From positions 632,201,303 through 632,265,302 of the forward strand of contig CM060910.1 in NCBI GenBank assembly GCA_030737875.1: a stretch of DNA of 64,000 nt, read 5' to 3'. The stretch comes from Allium sativum (lineage: Eukaryota; Streptophyta; Magnoliopsida; Asparagales; Amaryllidaceae). The position numbers were made by a program, and so were the translations under genes. Under the pieces are notes generated by a model that ran no database searches, had not been told where the DNA came from, and saw only the letters and a list, made by a program, of their open reading frames with translations. Positions 10,270 through 21,076 of this stretch are shown here, piece by piece (within the stretch, counting starts at the first letter, position 1; each line of letters opens with the position of its first letter).

Positions 10270-12131
10270 TGTAACACCCCGTATTTTCTGAGAATATATA
10301 AAAAAATGGTTAATTATGAAGAAGTTATTAAGCCTTGAAGTTTATATGCATATGATAGAAATATATATAGATATATATAAAAATTAAAAAAAAATAAACA
10401 TGCAAAAAAGGTTCAAAACAACAAATTGGGAGGGGGAATAACCGAACCGGCCCATTTTTGAGGTCGACCCGAGCACCGCTGGGTCGACTAAGGGTTAATC
10501 CAGGGTGTTTGGCTGTCATCCCGTGGGCCGATTCGCTCAAATGCAGATTTTGTATTTGAATGGTTCTCATGATTCAGGGTTAATCTAATGGTCTTAAATA
10601 ACTTCCTAAACCTATATATACATCCCTAACCTAAACCTAAATCTCATATACAATTCTCTAGCCTCCATTGCTCTCTTTCTCTCTAAAAAAATAAATAAAT
10701 CAATGGCGTCTCTACTCTGCTGAAACCTAAGCTAGGACTTGTGCTTCTTCTTCCTCCAATTCTGATTAGGACTAAAAGAGAACAGCTACAACACCTTTTT
10801 CTTTTAGAATCCAACCAAGGCAAGTACAGTTATTCTCCGCTATAAACTTTAATTATAATTTTGATATGCTTTTAAATCTGAGTTTGAGGTTGTATATATA
10901 TTCTCTTCTGTTAGATCTGTTTTCTGTGACTGTTCTGTATTCCTTTCTTCTTTTCTGTTTCTATAGCCAGGCTACCACGAGCCTATGCCCAATCTCATAA
11001 AGAGATTAACGTATGAACGCAAAATTTGGGACAATTAATGAATGATGCGAAATTTGACAAGACTGAATCGAACGTATGACTTTAGATCTGAAGCATAAAA
11101 TATATTGGACATGTGACTTGGGATTGGATGCATAAATTTGACTATGAACATGTAATTTATATATTGCATGCATAGAGTATGTTGTAATTTAGATCTGTAA
11201 CTAATTAGAGAAATGAACATATGTTATTTAGATCTGTAATTAATTAGAAAAATGAGCATATGTTGTAAACTAGATTTAGATCTATGCATATTCTGTGATA
11301 AAAGAAAAGAGGAACCATTGTATGTTTACATATGATTGGAGACTTTGGACAAAATGCATATAAAAGTCAAGATCTGATTTTTAGAAGATATAATTTAAAG
11401 ATTTAGTTTGTTGGGTATATTTTGCATTATGATTCATGACTTGAAAAGAAGAAGGATATGGAAAGTTAGGTGTAAAGATTTACATTAATTAGGATATCTA
11501 TTATTGTGATTACACCTAAATAGGAATTTTTGGATATATGGCATGCATTGTAATTAATGATTATATTTGGTATAATTTACATGTGAATCTGCTGTAAAAT
11601 GCTAGTTTAACAAAAAATGGAACATATGTTATATGGTAAATTATGTCCATATTCTGCGCTATGTAAATTTATGCAAACATGGAATATATGTTCATATTGT
11701 GAATCATGACAATTATGTAGGCATATGAATTTAGGCCTAATTTATGATTAGGCAAGGCATGTAAATAGAACCTTTAGAAATATTAAATCTGCTAATTTGC
11801 TAAGTTGCCTAAACTGCTAGTTCTGTTATATGGCCTAGGCTGCTATTTAGATTGAAATGCCTAATCTGTTAAATTTGTCTGTTGAGATGCCTAATCTGTT
11901 ATGTGCTAAAATCTGCTAAGTTGCTTAATCTGCTAAATCCGTTAAGTCGCCTAATCTGAAAAATCTGTTATATGTTAAATCTGTTACCTGCTATATCTGT
12001 TGTTTTGATATAATTAGTCTGTTATTGGCGTAATTTGAATTGACTATAGTAATGAATAATTGACATGTATATTAGGCATAGGCATAAATGCTGAACTATT
12101 AATTAATTGACCGCAAAGATAAACATGGCTA

Positions 12132-12224
12132 ACTCGAGGTTAGAATGAGTTTGCGGCGTAAACCTGCCCGGAACCGCCCGGCACATCCAGTGGCCGCAAA
12201 CAATAGGTTCTAATGTGAGAAGTT
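12132..12224 (+). other. Structured LTR module, copy A1 in the 3' LTR
   Basis: Same stems as the copy at 6506-6598. The cap differs by one base (CCCGG where the first LTR has CCCGA), which improves the CCGG-N6-CCGG pairing. Confidence 0.7.
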
Positions 12225-12242
12225 AGTCATAACATGCGCAAG

Positions 12243-12334
12243 ACCCGAGGATAGGTCTGGCTTGTGGCAGAAGTCTGCCTGGAACCGCCCGGCATATCCA
12301 GCGGCCACAAGCTACCGACCTAATGTGAGAGGTC
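12243..12334 (+). other. Structured LTR module, copy A2 in the 3' LTR
   Basis: Same inner stem as 6617-6708. One outer stem base is changed and the left cap arm reads CTGG. Confidence 0.65.
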
Positions 12335-13777
12335 TGTGCATTAATAATTAATTAATGCAAATCTAAGATAAGAATGACGTCTAAAACGTATTGGGGAAAA
12401 TAGGGTTAAACCAACGGGATTAATAGGTGTAGTAAAACCCGTCCATGAATCTGTAGGCCCAATACAAAGTTAGACAAATCTGAAAAATCTGTACATCTGA
12501 CCCGTTAGTCTGAAAACTTGTTAACTTAATTTGTGAACTAGTAAATCTGAATTCTATATGTCTAAAATTGTAAACAAGTTAATCTGAAATCTGATAGTCT
12601 GGGGACACAAGGTTAGGAGGGGAATTACTTGTGTCATCTGTTGTTTGGGACCCATATTAGTCAGTAACCCTTTCTGGTATCAAAACTTTGACCCAACAGT
12701 AAGTAGGGTCCGGGCACGCTTACTGAACTAATTATAAGAGGTTCATTCTGATAATGGCGAGGGGTGTTGATGGTGCGTTCCAACCGGGTCATGTGCGTGC
12801 ATGGATCCCGGTCTGCCTCTGAGGATGTAAGACGCCGTGACATCTGTAAATAGGTCTGTGCCAATTGGTTGTCACTTTAGGGAGTGATACACCCTACTGT
12901 GGGGCCGACACAGGATATTTATGTATTAGGGAGTCGATCGCTTGGGGTAGGGTTTTAGGGTACACTTAGTTCTGTCTGTTTCTGTTGGTACCGTCTGTTT
13001 CTGTTGGGTGGTAACACCCGTCTGTTTCTGTGTGGTACCGTCTGTTCGGGTGGTAAAGGCCCATTACTAGTGTACACCTAATTCTACATTCTGTTTCCGT
13101 AGGGATTAATCTGTTTCTGCTTCTGTTTGTTTCTGATCGGGTAGTAAAGTCCCATTATTAGTATTCTGTTTCGGTTAAAGTATTCTGTACCCGTTCCTGC
13201 TTCAATTTAGACATTAGGGTGACACCTAATTCTGCTATACTAGTATTAGTGCAGAGAAGTGTAAAGCAATAGTTTATGTCATTCTGTTCTTCTGTTATAT
13301 CTGCTACACCTGTTACAGTTATCTCTCATCCAGTTTTATGTTCATGTCATATTATTATTATCTGTTCATATGCTGAAAGTCACTGGACTTGCCAGACTTT
13401 ATGTCTGACCCTTGTTGTTTTGCCTCTTTTCTTCCGTTTCCCCCCCCCCCCCCAGGTTTTCTAAGGAGGGAATACTCTAGCTAGATCCGGACTTCTTCTG
13501 CTTGAAGTGCTTAAAGTATGGCTTGTCTTCTTCTGTGGGGATTATGATTTTAAACCATGCATTTTGAAGGCTTTTGTACAAGACTGATATTTTGTACTTG
13601 AATTCTGAGATTTGAAAGGATGTAACCATATTGATTTCTGTTTCCGTTGTAATAAAGTCAAAAAATTTCAAGTACTGTTTTATCTATCTTGTAAGTTTCT
13701 GTTCTGTTTACTAAAATGCTCCACCAAAGTTAAGGCATTCCCTTCGTGAGTGACCTTAACGGAGGTGGGGTGTTACA

Positions 13778-13782
13778 GTTTC
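13778..13782. repeat. Target site duplication of element A, right copy (GTTTC)
   Basis: Matches GTTTC at 4639-4643. After it, the sequence of the element F LTR resumes. Confidence 0.95.
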
Positions 13783-15517
13783 CAATATCGGCCACCGAAT
13801 TACATCCATAATGACCTTTTTCTAAAACTGATTTGGACATATTTTAAATCTAACCATTGGATCTCAAATCTCTTATTAACATTCGAAAGCTCTTTTCGAT
13901 ACAAACCCAACGGTTTCGGTTTTAGGAGAATCCGACGGACGGATCTCTAGTTACGTCAATTCAAAGTCAATGGTCGAAATTCGCGAACGGTCGCTGCGCG
14001 AAACGTTCTATTCAAACCATTTAAATAAATATATATATATATATATAGTATATTTCGTCGATTTCCATTCAAAACGTATTTTATAAATCGTTTATAAATT
14101 CATTTTAAAATGATTTCAACTTCCTTTTCAATATTAAATCAAAATTGAATATTCCATAACCTTATGAAATTTAAAATGATAATAGTTTCAAAATATCAGA
14201 ATTTGAAATAAAATCTTTTCGATATTCATTATAAAATGAATAAAATCGACAGAAAATTCTGTTCGAGTTAAAATGGTGAATATCTACTTAACTCGGCTTC
14301 ATATATCAATATTTTTGTGTCCATCCAAAATCGGACATCAAAAATCATATTTTGATTCTTCACTGAATATTATTTCAAAATATTCGTTTATATTCTGAAT
14401 TGGAATCAGACTCAATCAATTACCATATAATTTTATTTATATGGATTCCATACATCGCACGTATTCAAAAATAGCGATGAACAGCTATTAAACATTCAAT
14501 TCACATCCATAGTGCAATTTACTACTGTTTAAGCATTTAATAGTCAAATAACGCTTATAACAGTTTGTCAATCAATCGGTCGACATACAATTAAATTCAA
14601 GGGAGATGTGAATTAATTATCGTCCCCGGACCCGTGTGGGGTTTTCAAACATCGACAAATAATTGGGCGCCCGTGTGGGGTTTGCATCACAGTCCATGTG
14701 AATTATTCTAATATTTTCACAGTTTAATAATGATAACATTTAAAACTGTAACATCCATTAATCATCAAACAATTATTGCAATCACAGGCAAATAAATATA
14801 TACTCAACTATAAAAATAGATAACTGTACAAAATATTTGAGTGAGAGAGTTCTCACATTGGTTTCCACTCCGTCAGTCTTTAATGGAGGATTTATTTTTA
14901 AACTAAATTAAACAGGCGTTTAATTTAGCTCAAAAATTCAACTTACTCCGTTTCCGTTCTGGTCAGTTCCATGTTGTAGAGTTTGTTGTCACGATCGCAA
15001 CGCAACTGAAATCGTCGGATTTCGATCTCGTATGAAAAGGATATGGATTTTAATACATTGATTACAAAAATTAATATAATTAATTAATTAAACTAATTAC
15101 ACTCCCTAATCCATTGTTCACTGCTTTAGTATTTGGCCGAACACGATCGTCGACCTAGGGTTAGAATCCGCCACCGCCTGGAGCCGCTGACCCCTGATCC
15201 GATGCCTCCACAAGATCCGCCGTCGCGACGCCTTCCTCCACCAGGCACGCCGCCACGCTCGCACCTCCGTGCTTCGCCAGAAAACCGTCCGAACTGTGAG
15301 GGTTTAAGCCCACAAATCTCGAGAACCACCAAATGAAAATCAACCAACTTGGTGTAGAATTAAAGACCGTGAATCCCTCGACAACTTTCCTTTTATAAAT
15401 TTCCTTAATTGGTTGGTGGATTAAGAGAAAAATGAGAGGAAAGAAATTAACGATATCGGCCTTCGATCGTATGAGGCAGCGACAGATTTTCTTTCTGAAC
15501 GATGGAATTAGGTTTAG

Positions 15518-15518
<1 letters not shown>

Positions 15519-15569
<51 letters not shown>
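15519..15569. repeat. (TA)n microsatellite
   Basis: About 50 bases of pure TA repeat within the element F 5' LTR, about 40 bp from the insertion point of solo LTR S. Confidence 0.95.
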
Positions 15570-15570
<1 letters not shown>

Positions 15571-16965
15571 CCATAAAAGTGAGATTTTACATTCGAACTC
15601 CAAATCAAACCCAACGTGTAACACCCCACGCCCGCTATGGTCACTCACTAAGGGAATGCCATAGCATCGGTGGAGTATTTTAGTGAATATAGAACAGAAA
15701 AATTACAACAAGACAGATATAATTAGTACTTGAAACTTAAAATATCATCTCATAACAGCGGAAGTAAACATGTCTGGTTACATCATAAAACCACGATAAA
15801 AGTCAAGTACAATATCCATCAAAATAAAGAAGTACATAATCCCACTCTCTCATACAATAGCCATAACAAAAGAAAAGATAACTGGATAACTGGAGCTTTA
15901 CATCTACCCAAGCTCCTAAAGACTGGAACAGCAATCCGATCAAGCTCTACTACCGCTAGGATCCACCGTAGGACCTGAGGGTTGGGAAAAAAGATAAAAA
16001 CAACGGGGTCAGACATAAGTCTGAGTGAGTCCTATAACTTTAACAATACAATCATTAAAGTAACCAGAGAAGACATAAACTTGACCTACGGTAATATCTG
16101 GGGATGAATGGCTACACTAAGCAGCTTGGTAGACTTAGGATAAACTAAGATAACCGTCAGGACGCATCTACCCACCCAAGGATAATTACTAACTGCACCA
16201 CACCAGTCATTCCTACTCAAAGGTTGATCCCTTCCAAAGACTTAGAAAATTTCCCCAGTAGTTTCATGTACTCCTAGCCCACTACATAGGTGCCGTCTGC
16301 CCCTATCTCCACTAGGTGTACTCAGTAATTCTTACCCAGTAGTTTCGTGTACCCCTACATAGGTGCCGTCTGCCCCTATCTTTATTAGGTGTACCCACTA
16401 CTCCCCATCGATCGGCTCCCTACCGTAGATACCCGTGCTGGTCCCACAGTGGGGTGTATCACTCCCCTAAAGTGGCTACCCAATACTATCAACGGTGCAC
16501 GGCTTTATATCTACACGATGCAACAACGGCTTATCTACCAGCCCGAGCCCACACACGCATATGAAACCCGTTGGACTTGCGTTGCCACCGCTAACCTGTT
16601 TTGGCCTCTTATAATCAAGCCCAATATGCGTGTCCCGTCACTCGACATGGGTCGAGCCCACAAAGATACGTTTGGGATATTGGTTGAAATGGGCCCCCAC
16701 AAGCTACCCACCTAAGCTTGTCACATATCTAGTGTATCCCACTTAACCCTTTAATCATGTTTAATTACATGTTTCCACTTGGTTAAGTATTCTAATCGTA
16801 TTTTCTATTGCCACCCAAGGCAACCCACTAGATTCCACATGCCATCCAAGGCAACCATTGAATTTCCACATGCCACCCAAGGCACCCACTTAACCCCTCA
16901 TGTCCCACTACATGCTAATATGGTTAAGTGTTTCTTAATTAATTAAGACCGTGATCCCCCATAAA

Positions 16966-17055
16966 GACCTCCCACATTAGACTGGCTGTTATGACCGCCT
17001 GGTTAAGCCGGTAGAGTCCGGGCAGTCTTACGTCATAACAGAGCCTAACCTCGTG
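16966..17055 (-). other. Structured LTR module, copy S1
   Basis: On the minus strand the inner stem is CTGTTATGAC/GTCATAACAG (10 bp, perfect), the outer stem is TTAGGCT/AGTCTAA with one G-T pair, and the cap is CCGG-ACTCTA-CCGG. The cap loop differs fully from the other copies. Confidence 0.78.
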
Positions 17056-17090
17056 TCTTTACTTTAATCACGTATTTAATTTATGGCTAA

Positions 17091-17179
17091 GACCCCTCAC
17101 ATTGGGCTGACATTTGTAGCAACTGGTTAAGCCGGTCGGGTCTGGGCAGTTTTACACTACAAATGAGTCCAACCTCGTG
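17091..17179 (-). other. Structured LTR module, copy S2
   Basis: On the minus strand the inner stem is CATTTGTAG/CTACAAATG (9 bp, perfect) and the outer stem core is TTGG/CCAA. The left cap arm is CCAG, which leaves one mismatch. Confidence 0.75.
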
Positions 17180-17479
17180 TCTTAGTCGATTAATTACACC
17201 TAATTAATCACCCCCATATTAATTATCCCTAATTAATATCAAGTTTTCCATAACATGGGTAGACCTAACTCAATAGGTAAATTCCCATGGGGTAGACCTA
17301 ACTCAATAGGTAAATTCCCACTTATGGTAATTTATTTTTATGGTATGCTTAATCATACCCAATCATATATTTATTAACATATTTACCCACCCCATCGTTC
17401 CCCACGTAAATCATTCTCATTTCACGACATAATAAAGGGGAAGATCCATCACAAATATCATGGGTTTAGCATATAACTT

Positions 17480-18130
17480 TGTCATGGGTTAAGAAGATGT
17501 CAACTTGCATATATGAGCATATATTAACCCAACTACATTTAACCCAAACTTGCATATTATCATACACATGATTTGCATAACATATTGCATATGAGCTTGC
17601 ATATTATCATACACATATCTTGCATAACATGTTGAACTTGCATATAAGCATTCTCATAACTTGCATAACATGTTAAACATGCATTTAAGCATACACATAA
17701 CTTGCATAAGCATTCACATACTTGCATAAGCATTCACATACTTGCATAAGCATTCACATACTTGCATAAACATGCATAACTTGCATATCATGTCATTTAA
17801 GCATATACATATCTTGCATAAGCATTCATATACTCGCATAAGCATGCATAACTTGCATATCATGTTAAACTTGCATTTAAACATATACTTAACTTGCATA
17901 AGCATCCATACACTTGCATAAGCATGCATAACTTGCATATCATGTTAAACTTGCATTTAAACATATACTTAACTTGCATATGAACTTGCATAACTCACTT
18001 TGTTAAACATGCATAAATCCACTTATTAAATATGCATAAACCCACTTGTTAAACATGCATAAACCAACTTATTAAGCATGCATAAACCAACTTATCAAAC
18101 ATGCATAAAACCACTTATAAATTATGCATA
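17480..18130 (-). repeat. Minisatellite-like array inside solo LTR S
   Basis: Degenerate repeats built around ACTTGCATAAGCATTCACAT (about 20 bp) and a longer unit containing AACTTGCATATCATGTTAAA, then about 20-bp units ending in ATGCATAAACC. Copies are in direct orientation with much variation. The matching part of LTR B (about 53900-54450) is also repetitive but has a different sequence. Confidence 0.8.
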
Positions 18131-18456
18131 AACATAGTAAAACATAAAGTAGCATATCATTACAAATGATTCAAACTCACTAATCCGCATTTAAGACCAT
18201 AAGTCTCATTACACCCAATCTACTTACTTTAACAATTGATGTTAAAGTGATAGAAACTCACCAAACCCAAAATTAATCCACTTATGAAGTGGAATTAGTT
18301 GCTAAATATGAAGATGGTGATGATTAGAGAATGATTTGAGAGGAATTAGCTTGAAACTTCCTTCTTAGATTAATGGAGACTCCTTCTAGGATTTAATTTG
18401 GCGGCATGAGGCCTTCATTTCTATTTTTAGTATGGATTAAGGTAGGTTTAGGGTGT

Positions 18457-18464
18457 ATTTATAG
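18457..18464 (-). promoter_or_regulatory. Probable TATA box of solo LTR S
   Basis: The minus strand reads TATAAATA. It lies about 140 bp downstream of the GTCGAC array on the same strand, the same arrangement as in LTRs A, B and G. Confidence 0.55.
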
Positions 18465-18591
18465 ATTAAGAGAGTGTTTTAGGCCCTTAGATTAACCCTA
18501 GATTAAATTAGGTCCGTTAGATTTAGGAAATCTCTAGAACCAAGCCCAGCCCTAGCCAGAAAACCAGATCTGGTGCACCCAAGCACCCTGG

Positions 18592-18670
18592 TTCGACACG
18601 CCGTGTCGACAGGCAAGTCGACAGGCAAGTCGACACCCCTGTCGACAGGCCTGTCGACACCCCTGTCGAC
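18592..18670 (-). promoter_or_regulatory. Phased GTCGAC array in solo LTR S
   Basis: Six exact GTCGAC sites start at 18605, 18617, 18629, 18641, 18653 and 18665, a strict 12-bp spacing, with a TTCGAC variant at 18592. The spacers are AGGCAA, ACCCCT or AGGCCT-like. It may be a protein-binding array or a simple 12-bp minisatellite. Confidence 0.6.
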
Positions 18671-19852
18671 ATGCTTAGGGCGGGAATCTTCCCGCCTGGC
18701 CCCACTGGTTCTAATTTAAAATCTGATTTTAAATTTCTAAATCTGTTTTTAGCTTTAAATTTTCTGCAAACTTCTTTGGGCCATAACCGGGCCATACGGA
18801 CTCCGATTCTCGAAAACTCGGACTCTATTTCGCGTATTTTTCCAAGACGAACGCAATAACGCAGCCCGTTACCCCCAATTCCCACATCTGAGATTATTTA
18901 TCCTGAAATTAGTGAATTTTAGTATTAACTAAAATTCGGGGTGTTACACAACGACTATCGTTCCTAGCTGATTACCCTCATTCTGGACACAATGGATTAT
19001 GTTTCGTAAGCCAATTCAACTTTTTCGATCAGTTTTTATCAAATTTAAAATATAAATTAATATATTGGTTGATATTGAATTCCAACGTACATTTTAATTT
19101 ACTGAGGCCACATACTGACTCCAAAAATTATGAAAATTGAAATCTATCTATGTTTTAACGATACGGTCCTAACAAAATTAATTTCGTCAAATTCTGTGAC
19201 CGTCAGAAAAATGACATTTTAACTGGCTTATTAAATTCAAACTGAAATTGAAAACACGTTTAAATTCACCATGCTCACATATTAATTCCAAATGACTTGA
19301 AATTTTAAACCTGATAATAATTTGATGTTCCGGATCCAAGAAAAGTGGTTTCGTCAAAAACGGAGGACGTTTGCAAAATGACTATTTTAAGGGTTGTATA
19401 TTATTAAGATATATATAAATTTCATAACGACTATTCTGAATTTTAATCTTGTCATAACTTATAATTTATAAAGTGAAAATCTAAGTTTTTCACATTCCTT
19501 AGAAATATATAGTTAAATAGATTCTAACGTTTCTTGTTTTATCCAATTCTGATTCAAATTGAATTCTGTATATTCAATTGAAATAAAAAATCGAATTTTC
19601 AAACTACCGCGCCATTTCGAGTTCGTTTTAATTAAATTTTAAATTTATACGTTCTAACTTTGATTTAAATAAAATTTAAATCGTTTGTTCTCAAAATAAA
19701 TCATTTTAAATTCTTAAAATCCATTAAATCAATTAAAAATAAAATTTTAAATTGGTTCCAAAATTCCGGGTTGTTACAGCTTGGTTTCGACTCGTGTGGC
19801 TTAGGCACGTCTTTGCCAGTGGTATCACACGTGTAGGGGTGGTGTTAGTCTT

Positions 19853-20047
19853 GTCCCATATCGAGCAATTTGTGTCATATTTCCTGTATATACTATGAGA
19901 TCGTTGTTCCTATTAACAATTGGTTTTAGGAACACTTGTTTTGTTCTCTAGTATTCTACATTCTTATCTCCTGCCTTGGAACATTAGCAATTCTTGACTT
20001 CATAATTTTGCAGCAGCCTTGGACCAGTGCTTGTCCAATTTTTTTTT
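19853..20047 (+). ncRNA. Possible Pol III-type small RNA gene or short LTR fragment
   Basis: GTCCCATATCG (19853-19863) matches the plant snRNA upstream element RTCCCACATCG at all but one base. TATATACTA follows at 19887-19895 after a 23-bp gap; known plant Pol III snRNA-type promoters have gaps of 23-24 bp, and Pol II ones have about 33-34 bp. About 120 bp further, TTGGAC (20019-20024) pairs with GTCCAA (20033-20038), directly followed by nine T (20039-20047), a good Pol III terminator. The sequence between does not resemble U6, U3, 7SL or MRP as I know them. An alternative is a small LTR (TGTTAG at about 19843 to TCTACA at about 19965), since TCCCACATCG-like motifs also occur in some plant LTRs. 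Confidence 0.3.
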
Positions 20048-21033
20048 ACATGTATTACATATAACTTAATTTATCAAGTACTATCAATTATATCAAATTA
20101 TTAATGTTGCATTTTTGCATTTTTGATATATGAATATAGAAAATTAAAATTTGGGCATCGCCATCGAATTTAGTTATTGAAGAAAGGACAATAATATGTA
20201 AACAAATAAATTTGTGTACTTAAAACTATTGTTATGCCAAAAAAACTATTGCTACAGTTGCATAAACATGGAAGTGACAAAAATCATTATATCAAATGTC
20301 ATATAATAAGTATTGTAAAGTAGGTCATATAGTTCAACATTTAATTAGGTAGTGAAAATAGACATAGCCTAAAGAATGAAAAAAAGAACTATCTTGCTAA
20401 TAAGATATTGAAAATTCAGTTACTTCTTATTATATAAATACGAATAGTATTATCATAGATATGCAAATCCAAATTAAGAATTAAGGTTGAGTAATTTAGA
20501 TCATAAATAAACATGAATACTATAGTATTTAAAAAAAAACTGTTGAAAAAAATTCTACATTATTATAATAGCTTATACGAATTTTAAAAAAGTTGTTATT
20601 ATTAACGACTATGCATGCTATGAATGAACACTAAATATGTTTACAATGGATTAATAGTTGTGATGTACCTAAAGTTTAATTGGTCTTCATTATATGTAAT
20701 GCCTGATCGAAGCTTATTTGGTATGTGTTAAACAGTGTACAAAGAGGCGTTTTCCAGGAAGGGAAAAAGGTGAAACAGGGAAGACTAAGTTGGAATCTAA
20801 GGTTAAAATGCAATGCTTGAAATACAACCAAAAAATGGTTGGTTAAAAAAATAAAGAATCTATGTGTGTGTGTCCACAGTACCTGTTACACTTGTATTCG
20901 AAGAACAAAGTAGTATACAATCATCGTAATGCAATGATTGCTACAATATTAAAGGACTATATCCATATATTATCGTCCTTGCTGTAAATAATAAATTCAG
21001 TTTCAAATCGAGGTTGTAGGTGTTTAGATGTAA

Positions 21034-21076
<43 letters not shown>

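Larger units (their letters stand above)
4644..13777 (+). mobile_element. Element A: complete gag-only LTR retrotransposon (TR-GAG type)
   Basis: A 9134-bp element with LTRs 4644-8144 and 10270-13777, a primer binding site at 8147-8158, an intact gag (8324-9226), a hairpin and polypurine tract before the second LTR, and a perfect 5-bp TSD. There is no protease, RT, RNase H or integrase in the 2.1 kb internal region, so it must use enzymes of another element. By eye the two LTRs differ at about 40 sites in 3.5 kb, roughly 1.2 percent, plus small indels. That makes it the youngest insertion here whose LTRs can be compared. It sits inside the 5' LTR of element F. Gag-only elements of this kind are known from plants as TR-GAG. 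Confidence 0.95.
10270..13777 (+). repeat. Element A 3' LTR
   Basis: 3508 bp and nearly identical to 4644-8144. Visible differences are scattered substitutions and one longer C-run (14 C at 13441-13454 against 6 in the other LTR). GTCGAC sites are at 10463 and 10483, the TATA box at 10613-10620, and the structured modules at 12132-12224 and 12243-12334. The second module has a changed base in the outer stem (ATAGGTC) and CTGG in the cap, where a G-T pair can still form. Confidence 0.95.
15617..18948 (-). mobile_element. Solo LTR S (3332 bp) with TSD CAACG
   Basis: The sequence begins TGTAACACCCC, ends GGGGTGTTACA, and is flanked on both sides by CAACG (15612-15616 and 18949-18953). There is no internal region, primer site or second LTR, so it is a solo LTR left by recombination between two LTRs. 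The minus orientation follows from the order of shared blocks. Reading from 18948 downward come six phased GTCGAC sites, a TATA box, a minisatellite, two structured modules, the second conserved block, and an end resembling the end of LTR A. It is more similar to LTR B (53229-55660) than to A. Confidence 0.93.
1443..19778 (-). mobile_element. Element F, 5' LTR, interrupted by two nested insertions
   Basis: On the minus strand the LTR starts with TGTAACAACCC at 19778 and ends at about 1443 before the primer binding site. It is interrupted by element A with its TSD (4639-13777) and by solo LTR S with its TSD (15612-18948). Removing these leaves pieces 18949-19778, 13778-15611 and 1443-4638, about 5.9 kb in total. 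The start is supported by similarity to 1-365; the middle cannot be checked because the other LTR leaves the window. The piece at 13778-15611 contains a GC-rich tract (about 15127-15340) and a paired motif CCCGTGTGGGGTTT (about 14630 and 14670). The 3.2 kb piece at 1443-4638 shows no coding sequence. Confidence 0.6.

Noticed and set aside
15126..15347. GC-rich open frames on both strands that look like a protein-coding exon
   Set aside because: They overlap in several frames, match no family, and lie in the leader-like part of the element F LTR. GC content alone explains them.
17480..18130. A CRISPR-like array of repeats
   Set aside because: Repeats are adjoining and degenerate, without unique spacers, and lie within a plant LTR.
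19829..19840. Primer binding site (TGGTATCACACG)
   Set aside because: Only the first eight bases match TGGTATCAGAGC and no LTR end lies directly before it.
21036..21073. Poly(A) tail of a retroposed gene on the minus strand
   Set aside because: No target site duplication or recognisable coding sequence next to it was found.
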